Source: Cheiracanthium punctorium (lineage: Eukaryota; Arthropoda; Arachnida; Araneae; Cheiracanthiidae). From it: a stretch of DNA of 64,000 nucleotides. Below are positions 44,657-55,079 of the stretch, in pieces. The stretch covers positions 1 through 64,000 of the forward strand of contig JAWZYV010016557.1 of the NCBI GenBank assembly GCA_038373885.1, in the 5' to 3' direction. The translations under genes were made by a program, and so were the position numbers. The notes beneath the pieces were generated by a model. It was given only the letters and a program-made list of their open reading frames with translations. It did no database searches and was not told where the DNA came from. Numbering within the stretch: the stretch's first letter is position 1; each line of letters starts with the position of its first letter.

Positions 44657-45104
44657 ACATGCATTGTACACTATTTAAATATTTATTTTTCGAATTCCCT
44701 CTCGGAAAAAGTTTTTCGTCTGAGGTTTTGTCACCGGATATTCCTTCACAGCCTCCAATCACAGACGCATTCATCTGCAGGATGCTCTCGTATATTCTAT
44801 ACCTCACTCTTTCATTCGAAAGTAAAAATAAATAAATAAAAAAGATCAGTGCAGTTAATTTCTCTTTTCAGCGCAGCGCGCACTTCATCAATAAGTGAGC
44901 AGGAAACTGAATTATTTCAAGCTTCACTTGTTTAACTCCCTTCTCCTTCTGCAAAGGTTGATCAAATATTCAAGCCTCCTCCGCTAACATTACTCCGCTA
45001 TTAAATGCCTTTACGGCCGCTTTTCTGTGACAAAATGTCCTTTTTTTTAGAGAATATACGAGTTATTAAATACCTCCGGATTTCTTAGAAATTAAAAACA
45101 CCTT
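44657..45104. other. Spacer, nothing recognised
   Basis: No gene or repeat recognised. Confidence 0.4.
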
Positions 45105-45393
45105 TTTCCAGCATTGGGCAATCTATCCAGCTGTTCTCGCATTCTTCCATTTTTCAGCAGATGTCAATGCTGTTAAAAATAATCGTGACCATTGTTTTAC
45201 GGGAAATGACGTGCTAAAAAGTAAAGGATCCTCGTGGTCATTCTCGATGGATTCTCGTGGTCATTCTCGAAAGGATTCTCGATGTCACCCGCAACTATTT
45301 TTATAGAAATCAAATCTATTCTTCGTGACGGGCAACAGTCAAAACGCCAGAGTTTGGTGTTCCCAGAGCGGGAACAGCGCGTTAAAGGGTTAA
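45105..45393 (-). mobile_element. TTAA MITE, family A, truncated, with internal duplication
   Basis: Begins in the body (TTTTTCCAGCATTGGGCAAT) and ends at TTAA 45390-45393 with GAGCGGGAACAGCGCGTT. At 45231-45285 the words GGATTCTCGTGGTCATTCTC are repeated in tandem, absent from other copies. Confidence 0.85.
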
Positions 45394-45654
45394 AAGTGTT
45401 CAGTGAAGGAATTGTTTTAGAAACAATTTAATTCTGTATTTGCGTACATAGGTACTTTACTTTATTGGAACCGTACTATTTTAACGTAGGAATGCGTTCT
45501 TCCATAACGGTCCTATGCAAAGAAAAAAAATTATTTTAATGTAGTCTAAGTTTTAATATTGCTCCGTCTTAAAACTAACTGGTTGAACTAACTGAGATTT
45601 CTTTTAAGGCGTTCAAAAAACGTGGGCGTAAAATCGCGTGGGATTGATAAAATC

Positions 45655-45850
45655 TGACCTAAGATTAATCTGCCCCGTAAAATCGGTCGAGGCTCCAGTG
45701 TCCTCCCAGTTTTCAAACGGTACCTCTGGGGTGGGGGCCATTTAGGGGCTAGGTCTCTTGAAATTGGTTCCAAATTAACTCTCATGGAGCAACGTTGGTC
45801 TGCCTACTGGGTGCCTTCATAATAAAAAAAAATGACCAACTAGCGGTCAG
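45655..45850 (+). repeat. SINE-like repeat, family D, 5'-truncated
   Basis: Shares GTAAAATCGGTCGAGGCTCC, TGTCCTCCCAGTTTTCAAAC, GGGGCTAGGTCTCTTGAAAT and GGTCTGCCTACTGGGTGCC with 11524-11900. Confidence 0.65.
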
Positions 45851-47600
45851 CAGCTGACTCGTACGTTAGAAAGAATAAAAAAAAGAAGAAAATATTTTCC
45901 TCATTCAACGTAGAACAGTCCAGCAAACGATCTTTGCCCATTTCCAGATGCCCAAAACACACAATGGATTATCATTGTTCATTTGTTCGTGTAATGTGTA
46001 CTTCGGATTTGTGTGCTTGGCCAGGGACTATCATTTATTCCAATGTGGTCATTGGTGGATGGAGACGGAGAGCGCACGTGCACGCAACCCCCCGCCAACT
46101 CACGGACAAACTATAAGTGTATACTATACATGACTGATTTATTTTAAAAATTCAAATGAGAGAATTTGCAAGAAAAAGAAGACCCCCCCCCAAAAAAAAA
46201 AATTGCCCGCCCCCCTTTCCAGATTTTTTTTCATTTTATTTTACTTATTTATTTATTGTATGCATTCATACTTCCTTGTATACGTAGACGCTGAACGTAT
46301 ATCAGCAAAATTCCCGAGTGGTTTTTAGCTTGGGGATTACATAATACTTTGCAATATTAGAAATGCATGCTACACATACATTTTTTCAATGTATTCATTA
46401 ACATTTACGGGATGATTTCAGCACATTTCTTTAGCTGTTTAATTCTGAAGTTGCGTCATGTTGCTTATTTTCCTTGTGAGCCAGCGCAATGACTTTTTAC
46501 GCTACTCGTCCCCCACTACCCCTTCCTTAAAAAATATTCTATTTCTGATTAGTATGATGAACACGGAACAGTTTTAGACTTGAATGATGTCAGCTATGAA
46601 AATTTTAATAAACAGGGTCCATGTTGCCAAGTAATTATTTTATTTCTAATATAATAAATAGTACATAAGGCTGACGCAAATATGAATCTCAAAAAATTGC
46701 ATCATAGCATAAAATATATCCATTATCTAGCATATCAATTACTGCGGCGAAACTGAACATTTTTTCAGTGCACGTAATGACGTCACAGTCATCATCATTT
46801 TCACACAAAATCCAGACCGTCGAGAGCTAAAAATAAACGACCGCCCCCTGAAATTCGCCAAACCAATATCTTCGCACACTGGCAGCCCCGCCGACTTGAA
46901 ACACTTTCTGTGACGTCACATCTTCGGCGCTTGCTTTCGCAGATCGATGTAACTGTTAACTCAGCTGGCCGATTGTCGGACTGCAGGCATTTCCTAAATG
47001 CTCCTTGCGAATTCCATCTGTGTGATTCGTGCCGAACCACTGCCACCGAAGGCGCTATAAAATAAATAAATAAATAGAAAATTTCCGCATACAGATCAGC
47101 TCTGCAATTTGGAGGAGAGTTGGTTTCTTTTCCCCAATTTGCTGATTGCCAGATTTGTCGGCTTGTCTTATTTCACTCATGCAGGTTGCTAGCTTTCCGT
47201 AGTAGTTGCTTTGCGTATACGTACACTGAATGCTTATACCAACCTGTATTGATCACGTCTTTCGAAAATTGTTTAAAGGAAAAGGAAATAATTTAGTCCG
47301 ATTTGCTCTGCAGAAAGTTTTATATTTAAAACTATATCATTAATCTTTCCTTTCTCTTCCCATAAAGAAAAAGAAAAAAAAATGGAGTCGTTTGGTGGTT
47401 GCAAATTCGTCAAACTATCACATTAGCTCCAGCTTAACAATTTTTAATGTGAAATCCACCCACGGTCGTAAAAAGGGGGTTGGAGGTTTGGACACCTCCC
47501 CCCCCCTAGTCTACGCAGAAAAGCTCATTATAGCCACCTTTGGAATCCATCGCTCAAAATCCAGGGTGATCAGTTTAAAAGAGTATCCGTTGGTTTACCC
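45851..47600. other. Mixed spacer; two perfect CRE-like octamers
   Basis: No gene supported. TGACGTCA occurs at 46778-46785 and 46911-46918 in a less AT-rich part; an 81-codon minus frame (46801-47046) between and beyond them has no recognisable domain. C runs followed by A runs near 46180 and 47495 look like MITE ends or simple repeats. Confidence 0.35.
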
Positions 47601-47937
47601 TTAACCCTTTAACGCGCAGTGTTCCCGATCTGCGAACACCCAACTCTGACGTTTTGACTGTTGCCAGTCACGAAGAATAGATTGGATGTCTATAAAAATA
47701 GTTGCGGGTGACATAGCTCCACGAGAATCCTTTACGTTTTAGCACGTCATTTCCCGTAAAAAAATGGTCACGATTATTTTTAACAGCACTGACAGCTGTC
47801 GTCAAAAAAGGGTCTCTAGATCTGTGGCACGCGATAAACGTTTCGATCGTCCGCCATCTTGCTTGTAGTTAAGTCGAGCAATGGCAACGACTGCCCTTTT
47901 TCCAGCATTGGGAAAGGGTTGCGCCTCAAAGGGTTAA
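47601..47937 (+). mobile_element. TTAA MITE, family A, left copy of the palindrome
   Basis: TTAA at 47601-47604 and 47934-47937. One hairpin arm is deleted: the body passes from TTTTAACAGCACTGAC directly to AGCTGTCGTCAAAAAAGGGT. Confidence 0.9.
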
Positions 47938-48471
47938 ATATGGCGGATGTGACAACTATTCTAACACTGAAGTGGGAGACAACTTCCAACTCTGCTGGAC
48001 CGTTTCAACTTTATTTGTGAGGTAAAACAGAAATGGAGACGCACAATGTTACTTAAAACAGTGATAATTTTATTTTTTTAAGCATAATTTAATTCAATTT
48101 TTTTACATTATCATTCCTTATTCCTTACAGCAAATATTGAAAATGTCCGCCACCATTTTGAATGCAAACATACGTCGAACCAAGTTTTTTGACACACTTC
48201 GCAACATTGTTGAGTTATTGACAAGATTTCTTCAGTTGCGGGTTGTTTTAATTCATCGATGTTTGCAAGACTTCTCTGGAAAACACTATCTGCGCTAACA
48301 TTTTCAACATTTGTTGTAAGGAATGATAATGTAGAAAATGTGAATTAAATTATGTTTTTCAAAAATAAAACTATCACCGGATTAAGTAACATTGTCGTCT
48401 CCATTTCTGTTTTGCATCTCAAATAAAGTTGTAACAGTCCAACAGGGTTCGAAATTGTCTCCCTCCCACGC

Positions 48472-48791
48472 TTAACCCTTTGAGGCGCAACCCTTATCAA
48501 CATTGGGCAATTTATTCGGCTGTTCTCGCATTCTTCCATTTTTCAGCATATGTCAGTGCTGTTAAAAACCGTGACAATACTTTTACGGGAAATGACGTGC
48601 TAAAAAGTAAAGGATTCCCGTGGAGCTATGTCACCCGCAATTATTTTTATAGACATCAAATCTATTCTTCGTGAGCTATGTCACCCGCAACTATTTTTAT
48701 AGACATCAAATCTATTCTTCGTGACTGGCAACAGTCAAAACGTCAGAGTTTGGTGTTCCCAGAGCGGGAACACTGCGCGTTAAAGGGTTAA
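48472..48791 (-). mobile_element. TTAA MITE, family A, right copy of the palindrome
   Basis: TTAA at 48472-48475 and 48788-48791. The hairpin is absent. A 50-base segment starting GAGCTATGTCACCCGCAA is duplicated in tandem (48623-48722). Confidence 0.9.
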
Positions 48792-48900
48792 AGAAGGTTC
48801 ATGCAATGATACTTCAATTCTAGAACAGTTGCCACATCTGTCAAACTTAAGAGTGACAAGTAAAACCAACGGGTACTCTTTTAAATGGATCACCCTGAAG

Positions 48901-49074
48901 CAGAGGCGTAGCCACGGGGGGGGTTAGGGGGGTCATAACCCCCCCCCATGAGGAATTTTTTGCCATACAAAATGTATATTCTTCACTCCCTTATCACACA
49001 CATGTATGCATATATGTGAGTTGCAGTAGTCGTAACCCCCCCCCCCCCATGAAAAATTTCTGGCTACGCCCCTG
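48901..49074. mobile_element. hAT-type MITE, 174 bp, perfect 8-bp duplication
   Basis: Starts CAGAGGCGTAGCCA and ends TGGCTACGCCCCTG; CCCTGAAG lies on both sides (48893-48900 and 49075-49082). Inside, CATAACCCCCCCCCATGAGG and a C-rich CCATGAAAAATTTC phrase are variants of the same sub-end. A related C-rich fragment lies at 49270-49315. Confidence 0.92.
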
Positions 49075-49082
49075 CCCTGAAG

Positions 49083-50569
49083 TAAATGGTAAAAAATATT
49101 TAAATTTTATATAAATTTTGAAAACTTTCTATTATTATTTCTTCTTAATTTTATAATTCAAAGCATAACAAACACAATTTACTATAAGCAATTTAAACAT
49201 TTTTAGTGTTGTTATAAAGTTGTACCAGATATATATGTAGTAAAAATTACTGTCAATCAAATTTTATTGTAAGAATGGACCCCCTCCTTAACTGAACCCC
49301 CCCCCATGAGAAAACTAAAGTCGACGTCCGTGAATACAGCTCTCGTAGTTTGTTTGTGAACTCGTCGTAGGTTGTTCGTTTGTGTGCGGAACACAAGCGG
49401 TGAGAAGTTAAAATGCAGTTTTCCACTGGCACACTTAAAGAATTAGCTCAAGAATAAGAGCATCACCCCATGAAATTTTGGCCACTTTTTCAGACTCACT
49501 CTGTATGAAGTTGTTCTCCTATATAGATGTGAAAATGGTTGCGAGCTAAAGGGTTAGCATATTCAGTTTTGATAAAATGAGATAATTAAGGAGGAGGGGG
49601 GGGATTTACTTACAGTTTTAAGAATGCGAGAATCCCTTAGGATGTGTTGGTAATAAAAGAAAAGAATGAGACTATTTCTGGGCAAAAACTTGAAGATGAG
49701 GGAATATTTTTAGAGAATTACCGTATTCGAGAACTCTCACGACTAGAATTCTAATTTTTTCCGTTTAATGATGAGTTACCATGGTAACAGTTTATGAAGG
49801 AAAAATATCATATGGTACTCATAAAAATCTTGTTACGTTTTATACTGAAATTGTAACTTCGGTTTTCCATTCGAAGTTTGTAGTTTACACTTAAAAAAGA
49901 AAGATGAATCACGTCTACTGTATAAATTATAAAATACTTTCCAACGATAGATATATATATGTAGCATTACAGGGCTACGGGAAGTTTGTTGTCGTGGACC
50001 GGAGGACGCGAGGCTGTTTGAGACCCATTCTCGGCGTTGGGTGTTAGGCGAGGCGGCTCGGGACTCTGGCTTAGAGCCGCTATTGTGGGATCCTGACCGG
50101 TCTTTGCTGGCCGGCAAACGCTGGAGCGAGCTGTGATAATCCTTGGGCCGCTATGGCTGTCGGTGGAAGAATGAGTCGAACTGCGGTGACATTATTTTAT
50201 TGGGTGATACGATACATCTTTCCTTGGCAGTTGCAGTCACGCGGAAAAGTCGCTACTGGGCTGCATCAGCCCCCTTTATTAACTTTTGAGGTCGTGTCAC
50301 ACGATCCATGCACGTTGCAGTTATTGACAGATCCCAAAATCTGGGCAGCGGTTTTTCAAGTTCACCTTGAAAAACCGCTGCTTTTCAAGGCTCGCTATGG
50401 CTTATAAGACGCCAGATTGACTGGACGCGGGGACTGTCTGCAAAATTAAAAAGGAATTGCAAGGGACCGTGTATTAATTGAGTTTTTAAAAGCGGATTCC
50501 TTTGTTCCAACTGAATTAAAATTGCGTAGTTCTAGAAATGTGGGTTTTTAGCGGGCTTTTGATTTGTAA
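49083..50569. other. Mixed spacer with a GC-rich island and a perfect hairpin
   Basis: 49970-50170 is GC-rich (CpG-containing) with short frames on both strands and no recognisable domain. At 50349-50380 a perfect 13-base hairpin, GCGGTTTTTCAAG and its complement, has a 6-base loop. A family B end fragment lies at 49503-49556 (ATAGATGTGAAAATGGTTGC). No gene is called. Confidence 0.35.
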
Positions 50570-51506
50570 TGTCCGAGACAGCACAGCAGACTTGTATCAA
50601 ACTTGCAGTAAGCCTGATTTATCAAGTCAATAAACTTGAATTAAGCTTGAAAATTTCAAGCGTTTAAGCTTAATGCAAGCTTGAATCAAGTGTTCAAGTT
50701 TACACTTGCCCAACTTGCGATTAAGCTTGACATAGCAAGCTTAATTTCAAGCTTAAAAAATTTTCAAAAAAAAAAAAATTCCTAAATAAACGGGGCGCCC
50801 ATCGGCGAACTCTCCCCACATATTTTTCCACGCATTTTGCCCTCTACGCTGAAATTTCAAGTTATTTTAATGTTTCCAACAAGCGTCTGGGATCGAACTC
50901 GGGACCTAAGGTTTGGGAAGCCAGCGTCCTAACCACTCAGCCAACCTGACTTGCTCTGATATGACTAAAGTTTGAAGTGACTGTTATGGTTACGCCGTTT
51001 TCTGGCGAGATTGATTAGTGGCCGATGCCGATTTGTTTCTTTTATTTTTCTATGGAAGGAATCAAAATTAAAATAATATTATGTATGATTTATAGACTCT
51101 ACTAACAGGGAAATAAGCATAATATAAACCTAAAAGCAGCACACGTTTTAGAACTTTCAATATCGCGACACTCATGTTGGGCAATATTGTCCAAAATCGA
51201 GACAAACGACTGATTTTGAAATCAATTTCGTAGTATAATTGTATTTTATTTTGAAGAATTTCAATGTTTGGAAATATAGAATCTTTTTTTTTAATTCTAT
51301 GGTCAAGTACATTTATGACTGATAAATTATTTTTCATGGGGATGTGGCTTTGCAAATCAAGCAGTTATCATGTATTCAAGCTTGACAGTTCAAATGACTT
51401 CTCCAAGCTTGCTGCAAGCTTAAAATGAAACGAACTGTCAAGCTTGTATTAATACATCAAATTCAAAGAAATGTCAAGCTTGATTTAAGCTTATGTGCTG
51501 TCTGGG
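50570..51506. mobile_element. Possible element with AAGCTTG-rich ends
   Basis: The left end, GAGACAGCACAGCAGACTTG, mirrors the right end, which on the other strand reads CAGACAGCACATAAGCTTAA. Both subterminal regions (50590-50765 and 51375-51495) are dense in CAAGCTTGA and CTTGAATTAAGC-type words in both orientations, giving many possible hairpins. The interior holds a tRNA-like piece and a 95-codon minus frame (51068-51355) without recognised domain. No clear target duplication. Confidence 0.5.
50884..50953 (-). pseudogene. tRNA-like remnant (SINE head or dead tRNA)
   Basis: The minus strand starts GTCAGGTTGGCTGAGTGGTT, giving a good A box (TGGCTGAGTGG), and has a B box AGTTCGATCC later. 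The acceptor strands do not pair and the anticodon arm does not fold, so this is not a functional tRNA. Confidence 0.5.
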
Positions 51507-51675
51507 GTTATATATATATATTTTTTTTCTTTTTCAGATTTCAGTATCATAGCCTTATTTTGATTATTTTCAGCTTGTATTAACTTTTAGTTGGCGTTAC
51601 ATGTGGAGAGGATCATCAATTCGTTTCGGAGAGAATCATCAATTTTACATCTATTCATTTTGTTTAGCTTGAACA
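51507..51675. other. Short AT-rich spacer
   Basis: TATATATATA followed by a T run, then unremarkable sequence. Confidence 0.4.
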
Positions 51676-51880
51676 TGACGAGCCGCCCAATTGCCGAGTG
51701 AATATGATGTTGATAGAGGGGCTGGTGTGAAGATCCAGGGTTCCAGCTATCCGCTTTACGGTCTGAAGTTTCAGGCAGTTTTCTCCAAAACGCGCCAGAA
51801 CCCCTGAAATAATCCTCCACCCAAGGGATTCCACCCTTTGGCTGATATCCCTAGTGTACTTTGCCTCAGAAAACAGCATT
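51676..51880 (+). mobile_element. tRNA-derived SINE, diverged copy
   Basis: Has TTGCCGAGTGAATATGATG, GAAGATCCAGGGTTCCAGC, GTCTGAAGTTTCAGGCAGTT, TTCTCCAAAACGCGCCAGAA and TATCCCTAGTGTACTTTGCC, in family order. The regions equivalent to the A and B boxes are mutated. Confidence 0.65.
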
Positions 51881-52051
51881 GAACGTGATGAACTTTTCAA
51901 ACGTTTTAAAAACGCACATTCAACAATGGTTACCAATAGAGCATATTGTATAGGAATTCTTTTGTGTTCTACTGTAATGAACAATTTATGTTATTTTATA
52001 CCATACACACCCTTTTCAGTAGGGCACGCAGCAATAACATATATGTATACG

Positions 52052-52516
52052 CAGGGTCTTTCAAAACCTCTGACCTAGGCTTTTACTATGCATAGTCATA
52101 TACAATAAAATACAAAGTTACGTTTAAAAAAAAAAGCACAGAATTTTGTGTTATCGATTAAATTTTCAAAAAATTAAATCTAAATAAAAGGAAAATTAAT
52201 TTTTTTATACGGACCCATTTAACTAAGAAAAAAAAAAAACCTCAGTTAGTAAAATGTGTCTTATACATTAACTAGGTGGTGTACAAGGTTTCAGCCTTTC
52301 ATCATAAAATGGATCAGAGAACATTCAAACAAAGTAGATAAGGAGCTGAACAATACATGCAATCATTTGACACGATTTTTTTCCGGTCGAGAGCCCTTAA
52401 AAAGTGGTTTGAGTCAGCATATATTTAATTTCGCATCTCCGACACTTTTTAACATAAAATGCTCAAACTTTGTGCATTTCCTCATTAATGCGTTGGGCGC
52501 ATTTTACTAACCAAGA

Positions 52517-52547
<31 letters not shown>

Positions 52548-52570
52548 GAGGCCATACGCAAACTTAAATT
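52052..52570 (+). mobile_element. TA-type MITE, family G, diverged copy
   Basis: Begins CAGGGTCTTTCAAAACCTC; its inner parts (TTTATACGGACCCATTTAAC, TAAAATGTGTCTTATACATT, TCAGCATATATTTAATTTCG, TCCGACACTTTTTAACATAA) parallel the elements at 15676 and 34150. The right end is replaced by a T run at about 52520. Confidence 0.6.
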
Positions 52571-52846
52571 TTGTATTTATTTAGGTTTAATCTCCTGAAA
52601 GTTTTAATCGATACCGTAAAATTCTATTTCTTTTCTTCGCGTAATTTTGTTATTTATTGTATATTAATTGTAATTTCTTGTGTACTTTCGACTGAAATAA
52701 ACTATAAACTTGAATCAGTTACGAAACTTTTAAAACAAAAAAAAAATCAAAAAAATTACCCGTTGATCAAGTTGTCCAATACAGTTATTTGTTTCTGTCG
52801 GTAGTTACACTCTAAAGGAATTTTACTCTCTCTCTCTTTTTTTTTT

Positions 52847-52878
<32 letters not shown>

Positions 52879-53129
52879 CGCTTCTTCCGGAGCACAAAAA
52901 GAGAAAACAAAGAACACTCCAGAGAAAAAAGTTTTCTCCGGAGCATTTCTTGGTTAAAAGCTTTCGTGCCCGAACGACACATTGGTGTGGATTACATACA
53001 GGTAGGTGGTAAGATTGATTCGGCCGACATCTGTTTCGGCACACAAACGATGCCATGAAGTTTACTACCTGTTCGTTACCGCTTTTAAGACAAATGACTG
53101 AATTGTTGTACTTGGTATTGTTGTTTTTA
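52571..53129. other. AT- and T-rich stretch with an unassigned Cys-rich frame
   Basis: A pyrimidine tract spans about 52823-52877. The minus frame 52874-53134 encodes 86 residues with eight cysteines but no family I recognise, and no supporting context. Not called as a gene. Confidence 0.3.
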
Positions 53130-54215
53130 AACACTAGAGTGCTATTTTGATCACTCGGGGCTTTTGTATCGATATATTTTCGTGCGCCGATTTGTCTCTA
53201 TACGATTTCGTTCTATTTTTCAATAAAGTTGCCAGATTGCGCCGGGGGGGGGGTATAAAAATTCGCCAAGGTTTGAAATTTTCCATGATTTATGGCCAAG
53301 TTTGGTGCCAAACAAATAATTCCCCAAATTTAAATCTAGCTTGGCGGTATCTTCCATATTTCGCGCAGGACCTCATTATTGCCGGGGCAAGAGGGGCATA
53401 CGCCGCAAGCCCCCGATTTTGAGGACCCCTAAATTATTACAGTATGTGAATTTAGTTTAAGGTTTTTTTTTTTCAATGTAATAAATGCCTAATTTTTTTC
53501 AGTTATGAATTTACAAGTTACAAATAGTCAAAATCGTTTTTTCTTTTTCTTAGTTCTGCCCCTACATAGAAAAAACATCATAGCAGATTAACGATTTCTG
53601 CTAAAAGAAGTGGTAACTATAGGATGACTGCTAGATTTTCAGTGAGTACGTGGTAAGTTGTCGGACATACTGACGTTTTTTAAGTGGCTCCTCAACGAGA
53701 ATGGGGCACCCATAAATAGAAGTTTGCCGATTATGATTATTAATATTATGAAAAAGTCAGGCCTTTAGTTGTTTTTTTTTTCATTTTTAATAAAGCTTAT
53801 TTCATAATGTCGATGTTTCGTATGTTTATAATGTTCATAAACATTCACCTTTATTTAATATTAGTATATTTTATGTTGAATACATTTAATCATGACAAAG
53901 ATTTATATGCGAACACAGAAAAAATACACAGTCAGAGACAGTAACAGCATGTAAGGGGGGGGGGGCATTTAGACTTCTGTCCTGGTTTGTCATTATCGGG
54001 CCCTGATTTCGCGAGAAACTGCAACATAGATTTCGATTCCAAAGAAGTGTTTCATGTAACAAGGAAGAAAAATAAGGCTCACTCATGATTAATGATACAC
54101 TTAGGAAGAAAAATAGGGACGACGCATAGCTCATTATAAGTTTGTAGTATGTAGCACTTTAGTGCATATTTAAAATGTGAAAGCGTTTCAGATTTTTTCC
54201 TCCCCCCCCCCTTCC
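53130..54215. repeat. Dispersed repeat, family K, copy 2
   Basis: 53130-53365 matches 14263-14500, and 54000-54215 matches 14750-14980 (GATTTCGATTCCAAAGAAGT, ACTCATGATTAATGATACAC, TAGCACTTTAGTGCATATTT). Between them lies extra sequence including a G/C-rich stretch at 53370-53425 that looks like part of a hAT MITE. Copy 1 has the two halves much closer together. Confidence 0.55.
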
Positions 54216-54339
54216 CTTTCTTTCTGAGATAGGTTTTTTTTAAGTTCCTCCATGACGGGCCTATCAGAACCTGATCAGGTCAACTTTGTTTGTTATGGTA
54301 ACCTACATTTGGGGCATCTCCCTGTGGTGGGGGGACTTT

Positions 54340-54602
54340 TTAACCCCTTGGGTACAGATTTATTTGAAGAAATTCTTTGTTTTGGAATGGATATCTAATA
54401 TTTAAATACCAAATCTAGCCACAAAATGGCTCAATTGGTAACCATGACTGAAAGAAACGTCCTCTTACAATTGTTACAAATCACTCTAACCATGAACAAG
54501 AATGTGTATGCTTAATTTTGTCGTAGTTTGAATGACGAAACATACACGTCGTCATCCGAAGTTCCTGACGCAACGAGTCTTCAAATGCACTCAAGGGGTT
54601 AA
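54340..54602. mobile_element. TTAA MITE, CCCCTTG family
   Basis: Bounded by TTAA at 54340-54343 and 54599-54602. Ends are TTAACCCCTTGGGTACAG and, on the other strand, TTAACCCCTTGAGTGCAT: eleven identical inverted bases, then a mixed stretch. No coding content. Confidence 0.8.
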
Positions 54603-54716
54603 GGGGTTCTAAGACATATTCACGTTGCGTCTGGAGAAAAAGGACAAAAACAACAGATCTTTAGATCGACGAAACGCGGTATTCCCGTACGCGAGACCTT
54701 CGCACTTCAACCATCT
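54603..54716 (-). mobile_element. tRNA-derived SINE, fragment
   Basis: On the minus strand it reads GTGCGAAGGTCTCGCGTACG, CGTCGATCTAAAGATCTG, TCTCCAGACGCAACGTGAAT and AGAACCCCTT, in SINE order. It abuts the TTAA element directly. Confidence 0.65.
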
Positions 54717-55059
54717 ACCATGTTCGGTGAACCCCACGTTTGGGCATAGTGGGGCTCAAGGCAAGTATGGTCCCCGGGTAAATGAAAAAAGTTGGGACCC
54801 ACAGAACAGGGGAGGGGGGGGCACAGTGAGTCAATTTTTACTTGTTTTAAAATAATTTACTTTCTTTTAATTAAAACTAAAAATTAAATGCTTATCAATA
54901 TTTTCACAATTTATCCATATTTTATTCTTTGTAAAAAATTAATTTTCAAAACGTACTGAAGTTGTCACATTGTGACCCTCTGTGGGGCACAATGGGACAG
55001 GGATTGAGCGTTCTGCTGTCTTGGCGTGATTGAGTTAAAAACACTCAAACACCCAAACA
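54717..55059. other. Spacer
   Basis: Contains G-run phrases (GGGGCTCAAGG, GGGGCACAATGGGAC) of possible MITE origin. No gene. Confidence 0.35.
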
Positions 55060-55079
55060 TGGGAACTTTTACATTTATC

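Larger units (their letters stand above)
47601..48791. repeat. Imperfect 1.2-kb palindrome: two facing family A MITEs around a foldback
   Basis: The outer halves are family A copies (47601-47937 and 48472-48791), both with the GTTCCC end outward. Between them, 47971-48146 and 48298-48470 are diverged inverted copies of one unique sequence (CAACTTTATTTG, AAACAGAAATGGAGACG, AATGTTACTTAA, ACATTATCATTCCTTA). The loop is about 150 bases. All four TTAA sites are intact. Confidence 0.8.

Noticed and set aside
50884..50953. Functional tRNA on the minus strand
   Set aside because: The A and B boxes are good but acceptor strands and anticodon arm do not pair.
51068..51355. 95-codon minus frame as a transposase remnant
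   Set aside because: It lies in a plausible element but contains no transposase signature that I can recognise.
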